Origin: Sulfurovum sp.
Lineage (GTDB): Bacteria; Campylobacterota; Campylobacteria; Campylobacterales; Sulfurovaceae
DNA length: 7,133 nucleotides
NCBI GenBank assembly: GCA_021159425.1
Contig: JAGGRU010000378.1
Span: 1-7,133 of the forward strand
Direction of reading: 5' to 3'
The notes under the pieces are model-generated. The model saw only the letters and a program-made list of their open reading frames with translations, did not search any database and was not told where the DNA came from. Position 1 is the first letter of the stretch. Each line of letters opens with the position of its first letter. The position numbers were made by a program, and so were the translations under genes. Positions 1 to 6,838 of this stretch are shown here, in pieces.

Positions 1-108
1 CCAGTTACTTGTACTCATTGCCATCATCTCATAGCTGTCATAGTATCGATCGGAAAAAAAACCTTCTTCAAGTTCCAAGGATCGGGGATGATATATTTTA
101 TCTTTCAT
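1..108 (-). CDS. probable AraC-family transcriptional regulator, N-terminal fragment
   Basis: Only the first 36 codons are in the window; the gene continues past the left edge. The peptide begins MKDKIYHPRSLELEEG and includes YYDSYEMMAMSTSNW. This resembles the start of AraC-type regulators whose cupin-like sensor domain opens with a 'D-x-x-E-x-x-x-x-x-x-x-W' pattern; the DNA-binding domain itself is not visible, so the family call is an inference. The ATG at 108 is the first possible start because an in-frame TAA lies at 115-117. No Shine-Dalgarno sequence precedes it, and the -10 box ends 8 nt upstream, so the message may be leaderless. It lies directly downstream of the RND permease on the same strand, with its own promoter. 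A shared 21-bp motif before this gene and before the efflux operon suggests it controls both. Alternative: another small cytoplasmic regulator, or an unrelated protein. Confidence 0.55.
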   Translation of the reverse strand, partial: MKDKIYHPRSLELEEGFFSDRYYDSYEMMAMSTSNW

Positions 109-116
109 AGTATTTT

Positions 117-145
117 ATTATACTATGATATTTAACGTTTGTCTA
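117..145 (-). promoter_or_regulatory. sigma70-type promoter of the regulator gene
   Basis: On the minus strand a -35 hexamer TAGACA (140-145; one mismatch to TTGACA) is followed after exactly 17 bp by a perfect TATAAT (117-122). The expected transcription start is at about 109-111, at or next to the ATG at 108. The -35 hexamer lies inside the operator-like motif at 138-158, so a bound regulator would touch or cover it. The same hexamer pair and spacing recurs at the efflux operon. Confidence 0.6.
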
Positions 146-158
146 TCCATAAGACAAA
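138..158 (+). promoter_or_regulatory. operator-like motif, copy A (before the regulator gene)
   Basis: This is a 21-bp element with core TTGTCTATCC (139-148) and right half ATAAGACAAA (149-158). It shares the ten-base core, and the AA, CA and final A of the right half, with two copies at 5843-5863 and 5893-5913. It also contains a perfect 7-bp inverted repeat, TTTGTCT (138-144) and AGACAAA (152-158), which the other copies do not preserve. It overlaps the -35 of the regulator promoter, as expected for autoregulation. The length and two-part conservation fit an AraC-type site; that assignment is inferred. Confidence 0.55.
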
Positions 159-198
159 ATATCTGTTTTATAATTAAATTTAAATTGTGCACTGGGTC

Positions 199-224
199 GC
201 AAGCTAAATATTTTCTTAGCTTGC
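199..224 (-). terminator. stem-loop overlapping the RND stop codon, possible weak terminator
   Basis: A perfect 9-bp stem, GCAAGCTAA (199-207) pairing with TTAGCTTGC (216-224), encloses an 8-nt loop. The TAA stop of the permease gene (216-218) is inside the stem. No run of T follows on the minus strand, so it is not a canonical intrinsic terminator. It may instead stabilise the 3' end of the operon mRNA or mark a processed end. Its position at the operon end is the main argument for a termination role. Confidence 0.35.
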
Positions 225-3200
225 AGGCTCTTCTTTTTTATCTTTAGTGATTAAAATAAAGATAATAGGAATAAAGAGCAGTGTTAAGAAGGTACCGACC
301 ATCAGACCGCCGATCGCTACGGCTCCAAGTGGTGCCAAACGCTCAAGACCAATAGCCGATCCCATGGCAACTGGAAGCATACCGACAGATACCGCAAAAG
401 TGGTCATGACAACCGGTCGCGTACGCAGACGAATCGATTCGATCATCGCCTCTGTTTTGTTCATCCCTGCTTCCATCTGTTCCATGGCAAAATGCAGCAG
501 CAGGATGGCGTTATTTACGATAATACCCGAGAGTAGGATCAATCCCATCATCGCCGGCATAGACGTATGATAATTCATGATCAGGTTCCCCCATGCCGCA
601 CCAATAATGATCATTGGGATAGAAAGCGTTACCATGATAGCCACTTTCAGACTATTGAACATAGCGATCAAACTGAAAAAGATAAACAGTATAGCCATAC
701 CGATCCCTGCACCCATTCTTTCTCCTGCAATCTTAGACTGTTTGATGTCACCACTTTGTTCCATAGTCACAGATGCTGGTAGTTCTACACCTTCAAATGC
801 TTTGTTAAAACTCGCCATAATATGAGAAATAGAAGCCGTCTCTCTTGAACCATACACATTCAGCGTATATTTCAATCCTTCTCTGGTAATACTCGTTGGC
901 TCTTTCACTTTAGAAAAAGAAGCAACAGCATTCAAAGGAATTTTACCCTTTGGTGTATCAAGCAGGGTGACTTGAAGGATTTCCATTGCATTGCGCTGCT
1001 CCTTTGGAAGCCAGACACGCACACCAAGATCAATACTGTTCTGTAACGGGAAAGACGAAACTATTCCGCCTCTGATAACCCCTTCTAACTGCTTGGTAAT
1101 TTCACGACTGTTCAAGCCATGGAATGAAGCCCTTGCCTGATTTATCTCTAGATCATAAACCGTTTTATCACTGTACCAGGTTCTCATAACAGAAATAAGC
1201 CCCTGCGTTTTATACATAGCCTCTTCAACTTTATCGGCTACTGCCTCAAGCTCATCAATACTGTCACTGTAAAGAGTCACATCAATCGCTGCACGGATAC
1301 TTTTCAAGACTGATGAACCCGTATCAACCACTTCAACACTCTTAATATTTTCAACTTTAGCAATAAGAGGTCGCAATCTCCGGTTGATCTCATAGATAGT
1401 GTCTTCCCGTTCAAGTCGATTGATATAAGTCGCAACAATTCTAATACTGTCAATACCGCTACCGCTACCAATACTCATAATTCCAGGCTCACTCCCTATC
1501 TGTGAAGACATATAGAGAAGAGGACCATTCTCTTTCAGGATAGTATTGACCTGTGTAACGATCTTCTGACTCTCCTCTATGGGCAGGTTTGGATCAACAG
1601 TAATAGAGACTTTTATCGCTCCCGTATCCATAGGAGGCATAAGTTCCTGACCTACAACCGGCATAATAAGCTTTGCACTCATCACAAAAAGCAGAAAAAG
1701 CCCTGCGAAAAAAGAGACCAAAACGATTTTATTTGAGAGTGCCAACTTGACGCTTGAAGCAAAAAAGCTCTGGATCTCTTCTGCCATTGCATCTGAAAAA
1801 CGGGCAAATATCTTTTCTACACGAATCAACCAAGGCCACTCAATCACCAATACTTTGAGAGAAAGCAGAGGAACCAGCGTGATAGATACAAAATAAGAAG
1901 CCGTAAGTGCCAGAAGCAGTGTACCTACCAATGGTTGGAACATCGTCTGAGGAAAACCACCGACAAAAAGAATAGGAAAAAGCGCCAACATGGTAGTAAC
2001 GGTACCAGAAAGGTCAGCAAACAGAATCTCTTTTGTTCCCCTTATAACCGAGGCGTCAATATCTCCGCCCCCTTCCTTATAGTGCCTCTCGATATTCTCC
2101 ATGACCACCACTGTATCATCCAGTAGCAAGCCAAGTGCCAGAATAATACCCGTCAGTGTAATAATATTAAGTTCCAATCCAAACAACCACATAAGGGCAA
2201 TAGTGGCTAAGTAGACTATAGGAATAGTCACAACAACAATAAATACCTGTCTGAAACTGGCAAGGAAGATAAATACCACGATGGTAGACATAATAATAGC
2301 ATCACTTAGAGAGTCAAACATATTATCTATACTCAGGCTGATTGTCTCTCCCTGTGTATCTGTAACTTCCATACGCAGATCAGGATACTGTTTCTTTACT
2401 TCTGCTACTTTTGCCATTACATTGTCTATCGTACCCAATACGTCATCTTCTGATCCACGCTGCACAGAGAGTGCAATACCCTGATAGCCATTCGCATAAT
2501 AAGCAGCACTGTTTTCATAATGACCAAAATAGATCTTACTTACATCACCCAGGTTCACAGATGGATTTAAACTCAATGAACGAAGATGTTGAATAGTCTC
2601 TTCTTTACCCGGTGATCTTAGAAGAAAATGTTCTTTGGTATTGCTGACAAAACCGACAGCATAATCTTTATCATTACTCTTCAAGGTAGCCATTACTTCA
2701 TTCAGGCCGAGTCCATGTTCATCCAGTTTACCTTTGTCAAGAACAATCTGTACCTCTTTTTTATACCCGCCAAAGACTTCAACATTGGCAACACCATCTG
2801 CCAGGAGAATCGCATCTCTCACCTTCGTTTCTGCAAGTTGACGCAGATCGATCATCGGAAGATGATCGGAACTGACCCCAATGACCACAACAGGTGGCGT
2901 GGCAGCAGAAATTTTATGGATCTGAGGTTCTTTGATATCAGGTGGCAAGATAGAGCGTATTTTATCTAATGCATTACTGACATCGCTCGCTCCTGTGGAG
3001 AGATCTTTACTATATTCAAACTCAGCCGATATGACAGTAACTTCATCTATGGTAGTGGAGTAGACCCGGCGGATCTTATCTATAGTGTAGAGTTCTTTTT
3101 CCACTGCAACGGCAACATTGGATGCCAGCGTTTTTGCCGAAGCACCCGGCTGCACGATCACGGTAGCAACGACAGGATAATCAGACTCAGGGAAGAGTTT

Positions 3201-3311
3201 ACGATCCATTTTGCTATACCCCATTACTCCAAAAATAATGAAGAGTCCCAGAATGGCATAGATCAAAAAGGGGCGTTGTAAAAGCCTCTCAATAAAACTA
3301 CTCTTTTCCAT
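216..3311 (-). CDS. RND-family efflux pump permease (inner membrane)
   Basis: Proton-driven inner-membrane pump of a tripartite efflux system, 1031 aa, the usual size for the family. Residues below count from the chosen ATG. TM1 is near 14-33, a first large periplasmic loop spans about 34-335, five TM helices fill about 338-485, TM7 is near 527-549, a second large loop follows, and five TM helices fill about 866-1019. TM4 holds the acidic pair in GLLLDDTVVVMENIERH (D398, D399), equivalent to AcrB D407/D408. TM10 reads GIIVNNAILLLHF, so the AcrB K940 position is Asn (about N933); TM11 keeps an Arg in RTRPVVMTT (about R965). The start at 3311 is preferred because AGGGG (3320-3324) lies 8 nt upstream; ATG 3317 and GTG 3320 are too close to it. 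The gene overlaps the adaptor gene by 14 nt, implying translational coupling. The sequence looks more like a multidrug-type (HAE-like) pump than a heavy-metal one, but the substrate is unknown. Confidence 0.95.
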   Translation of the reverse strand: MEKSSFIERLLQRPFLIYAILGLFIIFGVMGYSKMDRKLFPESDYPVVATVIVQPGASAKTLASNVAVAVEKELYTIDKIRRVYSTTIDEVTVISAEFEYSKDLSTGASDVSNALDKIRSILPPDIKEPQIHKISAATPPVVVIGVSSDHLPMIDLRQLAETKVRDAILLADGVANVEVFGGYKKEVQIVLDKGKLDEHGLGLNEVMATLKSNDKDYAVGFVSNTKEHFLLRSPGKEETIQHLRSLSLNPSVNLGDVSKIYFGHYENSAAYYANGYQGIALSVQRGSEDDVLGTIDNVMAKVAEVKKQYPDLRMEVTDTQGETISLSIDNMFDSLSDAIIMSTIVVFIFLASFRQVFIVVVTIPIVYLATIALMWLFGLELNIITLTGIILALGLLLDDTVVVMENIERHYKEGGGDIDASVIRGTKEILFADLSGTVTTMLALFPILFVGGFPQTMFQPLVGTLLLALTASYFVSITLVPLLSLKVLVIEWPWLIRVEKIFARFSDAMAEEIQSFFASSVKLALSNKIVLVSFFAGLFLLFVMSAKLIMPVVGQELMPPMDTGAIKVSITVDPNLPIEESQKIVTQVNTILKENGPLLYMSSQIGSEPGIMSIGSGSGIDSIRIVATYINRLEREDTIYEINRRLRPLIAKVENIKSVEVVDTGSSVLKSIRAAIDVTLYSDSIDELEAVADKVEEAMYKTQGLISVMRTWYSDKTVYDLEINQARASFHGLNSREITKQLEGVIRGGIVSSFPLQNSIDLGVRVWLPKEQRNAMEILQVTLLDTPKGKIPLNAVASFSKVKEPTSITREGLKYTLNVYGSRETASISHIMASFNKAFEGVELPASVTMEQSGDIKQSKIAGERMGAGIGMAILFIFFSLIAMFNSLKVAIMVTLSIPMIIIGAAWGNLIMNYHTSMPAMMGLILLSGIIVNNAILLLHFAMEQMEAGMNKTEAMIESIRLRTRPVVMTTFAVSVGMLPVAMGSAIGLERLAPLGAVAIGGLMVGTFLTLLFIPIIFILITKDKKEEPAS

Positions 3312-4374
3312 GTGCATCACCCCTGTTGATCAGAACTCTGGCGCGCCCCGGCAGTTCACTCAATTTGGCTGCTGCCCCAATAGCCATTGGCGCTGAAGGA
3401 CAAGGTTCTACCAGTGCATTTGTTTTGTTGTCCGCAATGATATTGACAGAAAAAGGAGCAAACCGACCATCTTGATAAAGCATAAGTTCCGCCCCTTCTT
3501 TCTTCATAATAAGTGCATTGATAGGAACAGAACACCCGCTATCTGAAAAAATAACTACATCTATAGTTAAATAACTGTTATTAGGGTAAATAAGAGGCAC
3601 CTCAACACTGACTTCCGCCACAGCAAGACCATTATCGGCATCACTGTAGAGGTTAATGACCTGACCTATTTTTTCATCTTTTACAAATACCTCTTGTCCT
3701 GGTTGGATAGCAATTTTTCCGGGGACATAGCTAAAAGTAATTTTTCGATCTATAGAGTTAATGGAGAGCAATGGCTTACCTGGAGTGGCAAGGTTTCCTT
3801 CACGTGAGACAATAGTACCGATAGTACCGCCAAAGGGAGCCAGAATATTGAGATAATTGAGCTCCACTCCAAGCTCGACGATCTTTTGTCTGATACCTTC
3901 AAGTGCGGCCTCTTTCGTTGTAACAGAGACGTCTGAAGCTTCCAATGCTTCACGGGAGAGCCCGCCCACTTTAAATAGAGACTTGTTTCGCTTATGAAGA
4001 TTTTTAGCAAATTTCACCTCTTTTTCCTGAGCGGCAAGAAGCTCTTTTTCTGATTTGTCAGCTGCAATGATTTCGAGATCATCGATCTGCAGTAAAAGGT
4101 CTCCTTTTTTGACTATCTGATTTTCTTTGACATGCACTGCTTTTATGCGGCCACTCAGTTTACTGGAAATTGCAGCGATCTGCTTGGAAGCAAGTTGAGA
4201 CAGAAAAGGTCGGGTCTGCACCAACTTCTCAGTGCTTGCAGAAACGACTTTCATCGAGATAGTCACAGGCTCTACAACTGGAATATCTTCTACACTCTGT
4301 TTACGTGTTTTAAAAAGCATGACAGCAGCGAAACCCACTGCTACAACCAGCACTATTAATATTATTTTCCTCAT
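3298..4374 (-). CDS. RND efflux periplasmic adaptor (membrane-fusion protein, HlyD/AcrA type)
   Basis: Periplasmic adaptor that links the RND permease to the outer-membrane channel; 358 aa, normal length. An N-terminal hydrophobic segment (about residues 4-21, after MRK) looks like a signal anchor; there is no lipobox Cys, so it is probably not a lipoprotein as AcrA is. The split lipoyl domain is visible: first half near 66-99 (SGRIKAVHVKENQIVKKGD), second half near 175-209 (APFGGTIGTIVSREGN). Between them, residues about 103-172 are rich in Lys, Glu and Ala and fit the alpha-helical hairpin. A beta-barrel region follows (about 210-278), then a membrane-proximal region to the end. The ATG at 4374 is preceded by GGAGA (4381-4385) at 7 nt. 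The gene sits 58 nt after the TolC-like gene and overlaps the permease gene, so it is the middle gene of the operon. Confidence 0.93.
   Translation of the reverse strand: MRKIILIVLVVAVGFAAVMLFKTRKQSVEDIPVVEPVTISMKVVSASTEKLVQTRPFLSQLASKQIAAISSKLSGRIKAVHVKENQIVKKGDLLLQIDDLEIIAADKSEKELLAAQEKEVKFAKNLHKRNKSLFKVGGLSREALEASDVSVTTKEAALEGIRQKIVELGVELNYLNILAPFGGTIGTIVSREGNLATPGKPLLSINSIDRKITFSYVPGKIAIQPGQEVFVKDEKIGQVINLYSDADNGLAVAEVSVEVPLIYPNNSYLTIDVVIFSDSGCSVPINALIMKKEGAELMLYQDGRFAPFSVNIIADNKTNALVEPCPSAPMAIGAAAKLSELPGRARVLINRGDAHGKE
3320..3324 (-). promoter_or_regulatory. ribosome-binding site deciding the RND permease start
   Basis: AGGGG on the minus strand lies 8 nt before the ATG at 3311 but only 2 nt before the ATG at 3317 and directly against the GTG at 3320. 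The spacing therefore favours the ATG at 3311. The site lies inside the end of the adaptor coding sequence, consistent with coupled translation. Confidence 0.55.
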
Positions 4375-4432
4375 ATCTTTTCTCCGTTTATCATCAGACA
4401 GTTCTGACCTATTCTCATTTTTTTCTTAGTCA

Positions 4433-5737
4433 CTATTTAACCCCTCTTTCCAATAAATAATCCATATAGAACTTTCCTTTTTTATAGTTATATTTACTCT
4501 CTATCAACTTTGCAGTTGCTATATGTGTTTGACTTTTGGCATAAAGAAGGTCATTGATCGTAGACACACCATTGCTATAACGCACATTTTCGATCATTTC
4601 ACTTTTTTTAGCCAAAGTAAGCTGTGTCACATTACTTTGATAATTTGCATACTCCTGCTTCATCTTCTCTAATGCTTCGATGAGGGATTTTTTGAGATCC
4701 AGAAGCATCTGTTGTTTAGCAAATTTAGCCTTGAGCTTTACGATCTTTGCCTGTTGTGTCACAGCATCACGTTTTCCAAAATCATATATCTTCCATGTGG
4801 CACTGACCCCGATCTGCCAGTTTTCTGTATCTTCAAAGTCTCCTGCGCGAGGGTGAGTTGGATCATTTTCTCCATAGTTATATCCGTAATAACTGTTCAG
4901 ATCAACTTGAGGAAGCAGACTGGATTCACTTTTCTCTATTCCCTTTGCTGCCTTCTCAAGATTGAGATCGGCAATGACCACTTTATGTAAAGAATCACTC
5001 TGCCCCAACAATTTACTGATAGAATATTTTGGTTTCTTCACAGAAACTTTGATAGGTTTAATAGTTCCTATACGATCCAACCCTACCAAAGAGCTCAAAG
5101 ATGCCTTTGTAATAGCGATATTACCTTTAAGTACTGCAAGATAAGATTCATTTCCCTTTAGGTCATTCTCTGCTTTAAGTAAGTCTATCGGTGGTTTTTT
5201 TCCAAATTTTACTTCATTGGAGATCATCTCTTCAAGCTGTCTCAACGTTTCAACATGCTTTCTCTGTGCACTCGTCATATCCTGAAGTGACAAAATAGTG
5301 AGATACAGTGAAGCAACATTAAATACCAGCTGCTCTTTTGTCAAGGAGAGCTTACTTTGAGAAACTTGTGTAGCGATCGCATCCATCTCTACCTGTCTTG
5401 TTTGTGCAAAACCGGTAAATAGCGGCACTGAATACATGACTCCGGTACCAAAAAGGTCTTCTGTCGTTGGTATTTCCGTCCAATCACCCTTAATAATACT
5501 TGCAGGCGTAAGCGGTGTCAAAGTTCTTGGAAGATTAAAATGTGTATAACTCGCCACAAGATCAACACTTCCGTAATGTGCGGATGTACTCTCATCCAAA
5601 GCGGCCCTTGACAATTCAATTTCTGCCTGGCTTTCCTTGACTACTGTACTGTTCTTCATTGCATGGGCAATAAGTCCATCCAAAGTGCTGCTGAACAGTG
5701 GTACTGTCAGCAAAAGTATATAAAAAACGCGTCTCAT
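4433..5737 (-). CDS. TolC-family outer-membrane efflux channel
   Basis: Outer-membrane factor that forms the exit duct of the tripartite pump; 434 aa, typical of the family. A signal peptide is clear (MRRVFYILLLTVPLFSS), and the mature start TLDGLIAHAMKNS matches TolC-family N-termini. The two family repeats are visible: YSVPLFTGFAQTRQVEMDA near 102-120 and WKIYDFGKRDAVTQQAK near 315-331. Each is followed by long helical, Lys/Gln-rich stretches. The C-terminal motif YSNGVSTINDLLYAKSQ (387-403) is also characteristic. There is no Cys at the processing site, so no lipoylation like that of OprM is expected. An upstream GTG at 5800 would add 21 residues before the signal peptide and has no ribosome-binding site; the ATG at 5737 has AGGAG 5 nt upstream and is chosen. 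It is the first gene of the operon, behind its own promoter, so the pump does not depend on a TolC encoded elsewhere. Confidence 0.93.
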   Translation of the reverse strand: MRRVFYILLLTVPLFSSTLDGLIAHAMKNSTVVKESQAEIELSRAALDESTSAHYGSVDLVASYTHFNLPRTLTPLTPASIIKGDWTEIPTTEDLFGTGVMYSVPLFTGFAQTRQVEMDAIATQVSQSKLSLTKEQLVFNVASLYLTILSLQDMTSAQRKHVETLRQLEEMISNEVKFGKKPPIDLLKAENDLKGNESYLAVLKGNIAITKASLSSLVGLDRIGTIKPIKVSVKKPKYSISKLLGQSDSLHKVVIADLNLEKAAKGIEKSESSLLPQVDLNSYYGYNYGENDPTHPRAGDFEDTENWQIGVSATWKIYDFGKRDAVTQQAKIVKLKAKFAKQQMLLDLKKSLIEALEKMKQEYANYQSNVTQLTLAKKSEMIENVRYSNGVSTINDLLYAKSQTHIATAKLIESKYNYKKGKFYMDYLLERGVK

Positions 5738-5742
5738 TCTTA

Positions 5743-5747
5743 CTCCT
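5743..5747 (-). promoter_or_regulatory. ribosome-binding site of the TolC-like gene
   Basis: AGGAG on the minus strand, 5 nt before the ATG at 5737. It decides against the longer frame that begins with GTG at 5800, which would also start only about 15 nt from the predicted transcription start. Confidence 0.75.
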
Positions 5748-5821
5748 GAGTTTAAACGATATATTGGTATATTTTTGATTTTTTGATCTCTTTTATTCAC
5801 AGCCGTGATTAAAATTATAGA

Positions 5822-5850
5822 ATTATAACACTAATTTCAATGCTTGTCTA
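5822..5850 (-). promoter_or_regulatory. sigma70-type promoter of the efflux operon
   Basis: On the minus strand, TAGACA (5845-5850) and a perfect TATAAT (5822-5827) are separated by 17 bp. The -10 is extended, reading TGTTATAAT (5822-5830). The expected start is near 5815, giving a leader of about 78 nt before the ATG at 5737. The -35 lies inside motif copy B. A second TATAAT at 5814-5819 lacks a well-spaced -35 and is less likely. The near-consensus match suggests a promoter that could be strong unless a bound regulator blocks it, but activation from an overlapping site is also possible. Confidence 0.65.
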
Positions 5851-5863
5851 TCCGAAAAACAAA
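5843..5863 (+). promoter_or_regulatory. operator-like motif, copy B (efflux operon)
   Basis: Core TTGTCTATCC (5844-5853) with right half GAAAAACAAA (5854-5863). It has the same orientation relative to the minus-strand promoter as copy A has to the regulator promoter, and overlaps the -35 in the same register. It would span roughly -28 to -48 from the predicted transcription start. This position fits either blocking of RNA polymerase or class II activation. Confidence 0.6.
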
Positions 5864-5892
5864 AATTAAATAAATTTACTTTTTACGAAATA

Positions 5893-5913
5893 TCTGCTTT
5901 ACGGATAGACAAG
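5893..5913 (-). promoter_or_regulatory. operator-like motif, copy C (inverted, upstream of copy B)
   Basis: On the minus strand the core TTGTCTATCC (5903-5912) is followed by right half GTAAAGCAGA (5893-5902). It faces copy B and lies about 50 bp farther from the efflux operon start. It may be an auxiliary site for the same regulator at the operon promoter, or the operator of the rightward promoter that it contains. Confidence 0.6.
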
Positions 5914-5934
5914 CGTGAAGTATCATGCTATTAT
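5906..5934 (+). promoter_or_regulatory. candidate rightward promoter, antisense to the BASS gene
   Basis: On the plus strand, TAGACA (5906-5911) is followed after 17 bp by TATTAT (5929-5934), with TGC just before it (5926-5928) as an extended -10. The arrangement copies the two promoters at copies A and B. A transcript would begin near 5941 and run antisense into the 3' end of the BASS gene. Only short frames follow (the first, from GTG 5938, has 20 codons), so any product would be non-coding. It may be a real antisense promoter or a relic of a former divergent gene. Confidence 0.4.
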
Positions 5935-5949
5935 ATTGTGGAATACTAC

Positions 5950-6810
5950 TTATTCACTATTTTTCTTCATGATCCAATAAAATGCAAAGCCTGTAATTAA
6001 CATTAAAAGACCATACGTTACCGCAGGGATCATCATGGTACCATTAGCAATAATTGTACCGGCTATAATGAGTGCCAATGGTGCATTTTGGATACCCACT
6101 TCATATCCGATCGATATTGCCTGTTTTTGTGAAAGTTGAAAAAACCTGGCTAACCAGTACCCTAATCCCAATACTGCAATATTTAATGTTAAAACAGCCG
6201 CTCCGCTCTGCATAAAAAACCCGATCATTTCTGCTTTGTTTTTTACAATGATCGCGACTACGATCAAAAATAGAAAAACAATTGAAAAGATACGTATCAA
6301 AGGTTCTGCTTTATCCACTTTTTTTTGCCACTTTGATACGATAAACATTCCCAGTATCACGGGCAATATGATCATCACCAACAATTGAATAAAAGTTTTT
6401 AGAAACGATATTTCAACCACACTCTCAGAACCTAAGAAATATTTCATGGCTAACAAGACAAACAGAGGAATAGTAAACGGAGTGATGAGACTTGTTATAG
6501 CCGTTAAGCTGATAGAAAGGGCTACATCACCTTTTGCTAAATGGGTGAACATATTTGAAGTACTTCCGCTTGGTGCAAATGAAATGATCATTAACCCCAC
6601 AGCAAGTTCAGGAGGTAATTTAAATAGTATTGCGATCAGTAAGGCAATGAGAGGTAAAGCAATGATCTGAGCAGATAGCCCGACAAGAACCGCTTTGGGC
6701 TGCTTAAAAATATAAGTAAAGTCAGCGATGCGAAGAGATAAACCTAACCCAAACATAATAATGAATACCGCTATAGGAAGAATAACAGTAATGAGAGAAT
6801 CTGCTTGAAT
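5950..6810 (-). CDS. bile acid:sodium symporter (BASS) family transporter, probable ATT start
   Basis: Inner-membrane secondary transporter of the BASS superfamily, which usually moves organic anions with Na+; the substrate cannot be told. The frame has 286 aa if read from ATT 6810. Family marks: FGLGLSLRIADF in the first region, FAPSGSTSNMFTHLAKGDVA near 78-97, and the EVGIQNAPLALIIA motif near 237-250 with the conserved E, Q and N. About nine hydrophobic helices are visible. The first ATG is at 6756 and would give 268 aa, but it has no ribosome-binding site and cuts through the first helix. In-frame codons upstream (after TAA 6820-6822) encode QADSLITVILPIAVFII, which completes that helix, and AAGGA (6817-6821) lies 6 nt before ATT 6810. 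ATT 6813 is a less well-spaced alternative. The gene lies upstream of the efflux operon on the same strand, but the operon has its own promoter, so a functional link is not shown. Confidence 0.88.
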   Translation of the reverse strand: MQADSLITVILPIAVFIIMFGLGLSLRIADFTYIFKQPKAVLVGLSAQIIALPLIALLIAILFKLPPELAVGLMIISFAPSGSTSNMFTHLAKGDVALSISLTAITSLITPFTIPLFVLLAMKYFLGSESVVEISFLKTFIQLLVMIILPVILGMFIVSKWQKKVDKAEPLIRIFSIVFLFLIVVAIIVKNKAEMIGFFMQSGAAVLTLNIAVLGLGYWLARFFQLSQKQAISIGYEVGIQNAPLALIIAGTIIANGTMMIPAVTYGLLMLITGFAFYWIMKKNSE

Positions 6811-6816
6811 AATAAA

Positions 6817-6821
6817 TCCTT
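6817..6821 (-). promoter_or_regulatory. ribosome-binding site supporting an ATT start
   Basis: AAGGA on the minus strand lies 6 nt before ATT 6810 and 3 nt before ATT 6813. No ATG, GTG or TTG occurs in frame between this site and the ATG at 6756, 60 nt downstream. The site therefore only makes sense with a rare start codon, or if the start has recently mutated. Confidence 0.5.
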
Positions 6822-6838
6822 AAATTTAAAAGTTTTTT

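Larger units (their letters stand above)
5842..5914. repeat. 13-bp perfect inverted repeat in the efflux operon control region
   Basis: GCTTGTCTATCCG (5842-5854) is repeated as its exact complement CGGATAGACAAGC (5902-5914), with 47 bp between. The arms are the conserved cores of motif copies B and C. The spacer is long and AT-rich, so it is better read as a pair of protein-binding sites than as an RNA hairpin. Confidence 0.8.

Noticed and set aside
247..825. Plus-strand open frames at 247-570, 567-782 and 577-825
   Set aside because: They lie antisense within the RND permease gene, which has strong family motifs throughout; they show no recognisable domains or ribosome-binding context.
2422..2430. 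TTGTCTATC, nearly the operator core
   Set aside because: It lies inside the permease coding sequence, breaks the core at its tenth base, lacks the conserved right half, and is probably chance.
3750..4010. Minus-strand open frame of 86 codons within the adaptor gene
   Set aside because: It is out of frame with the adaptor, which has continuous lipoyl and hairpin motifs across this region.
4394..4407. Stem-loop TCAGA-CAGT-TCTGA in the gap between the TolC-like and adaptor genes
   Set aside because: Only 5 bp with no T-run; too weak to call a terminator or attenuator inside an operon.
5738..5800. N-terminal extension of the TolC-like protein from GTG 5800
   Set aside because: It would place 21 charged and polar residues before a clear signal peptide, has no ribosome-binding site, and begins about 15 nt from the predicted transcription start; ATG 5737 has AGGAG at 5 nt.
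5796..5811. Small hairpin TCAC-GGCT-GTGA in the efflux operon leader
   Set aside because: Only 4 bp of stem; no support for a riboswitch or attenuator.
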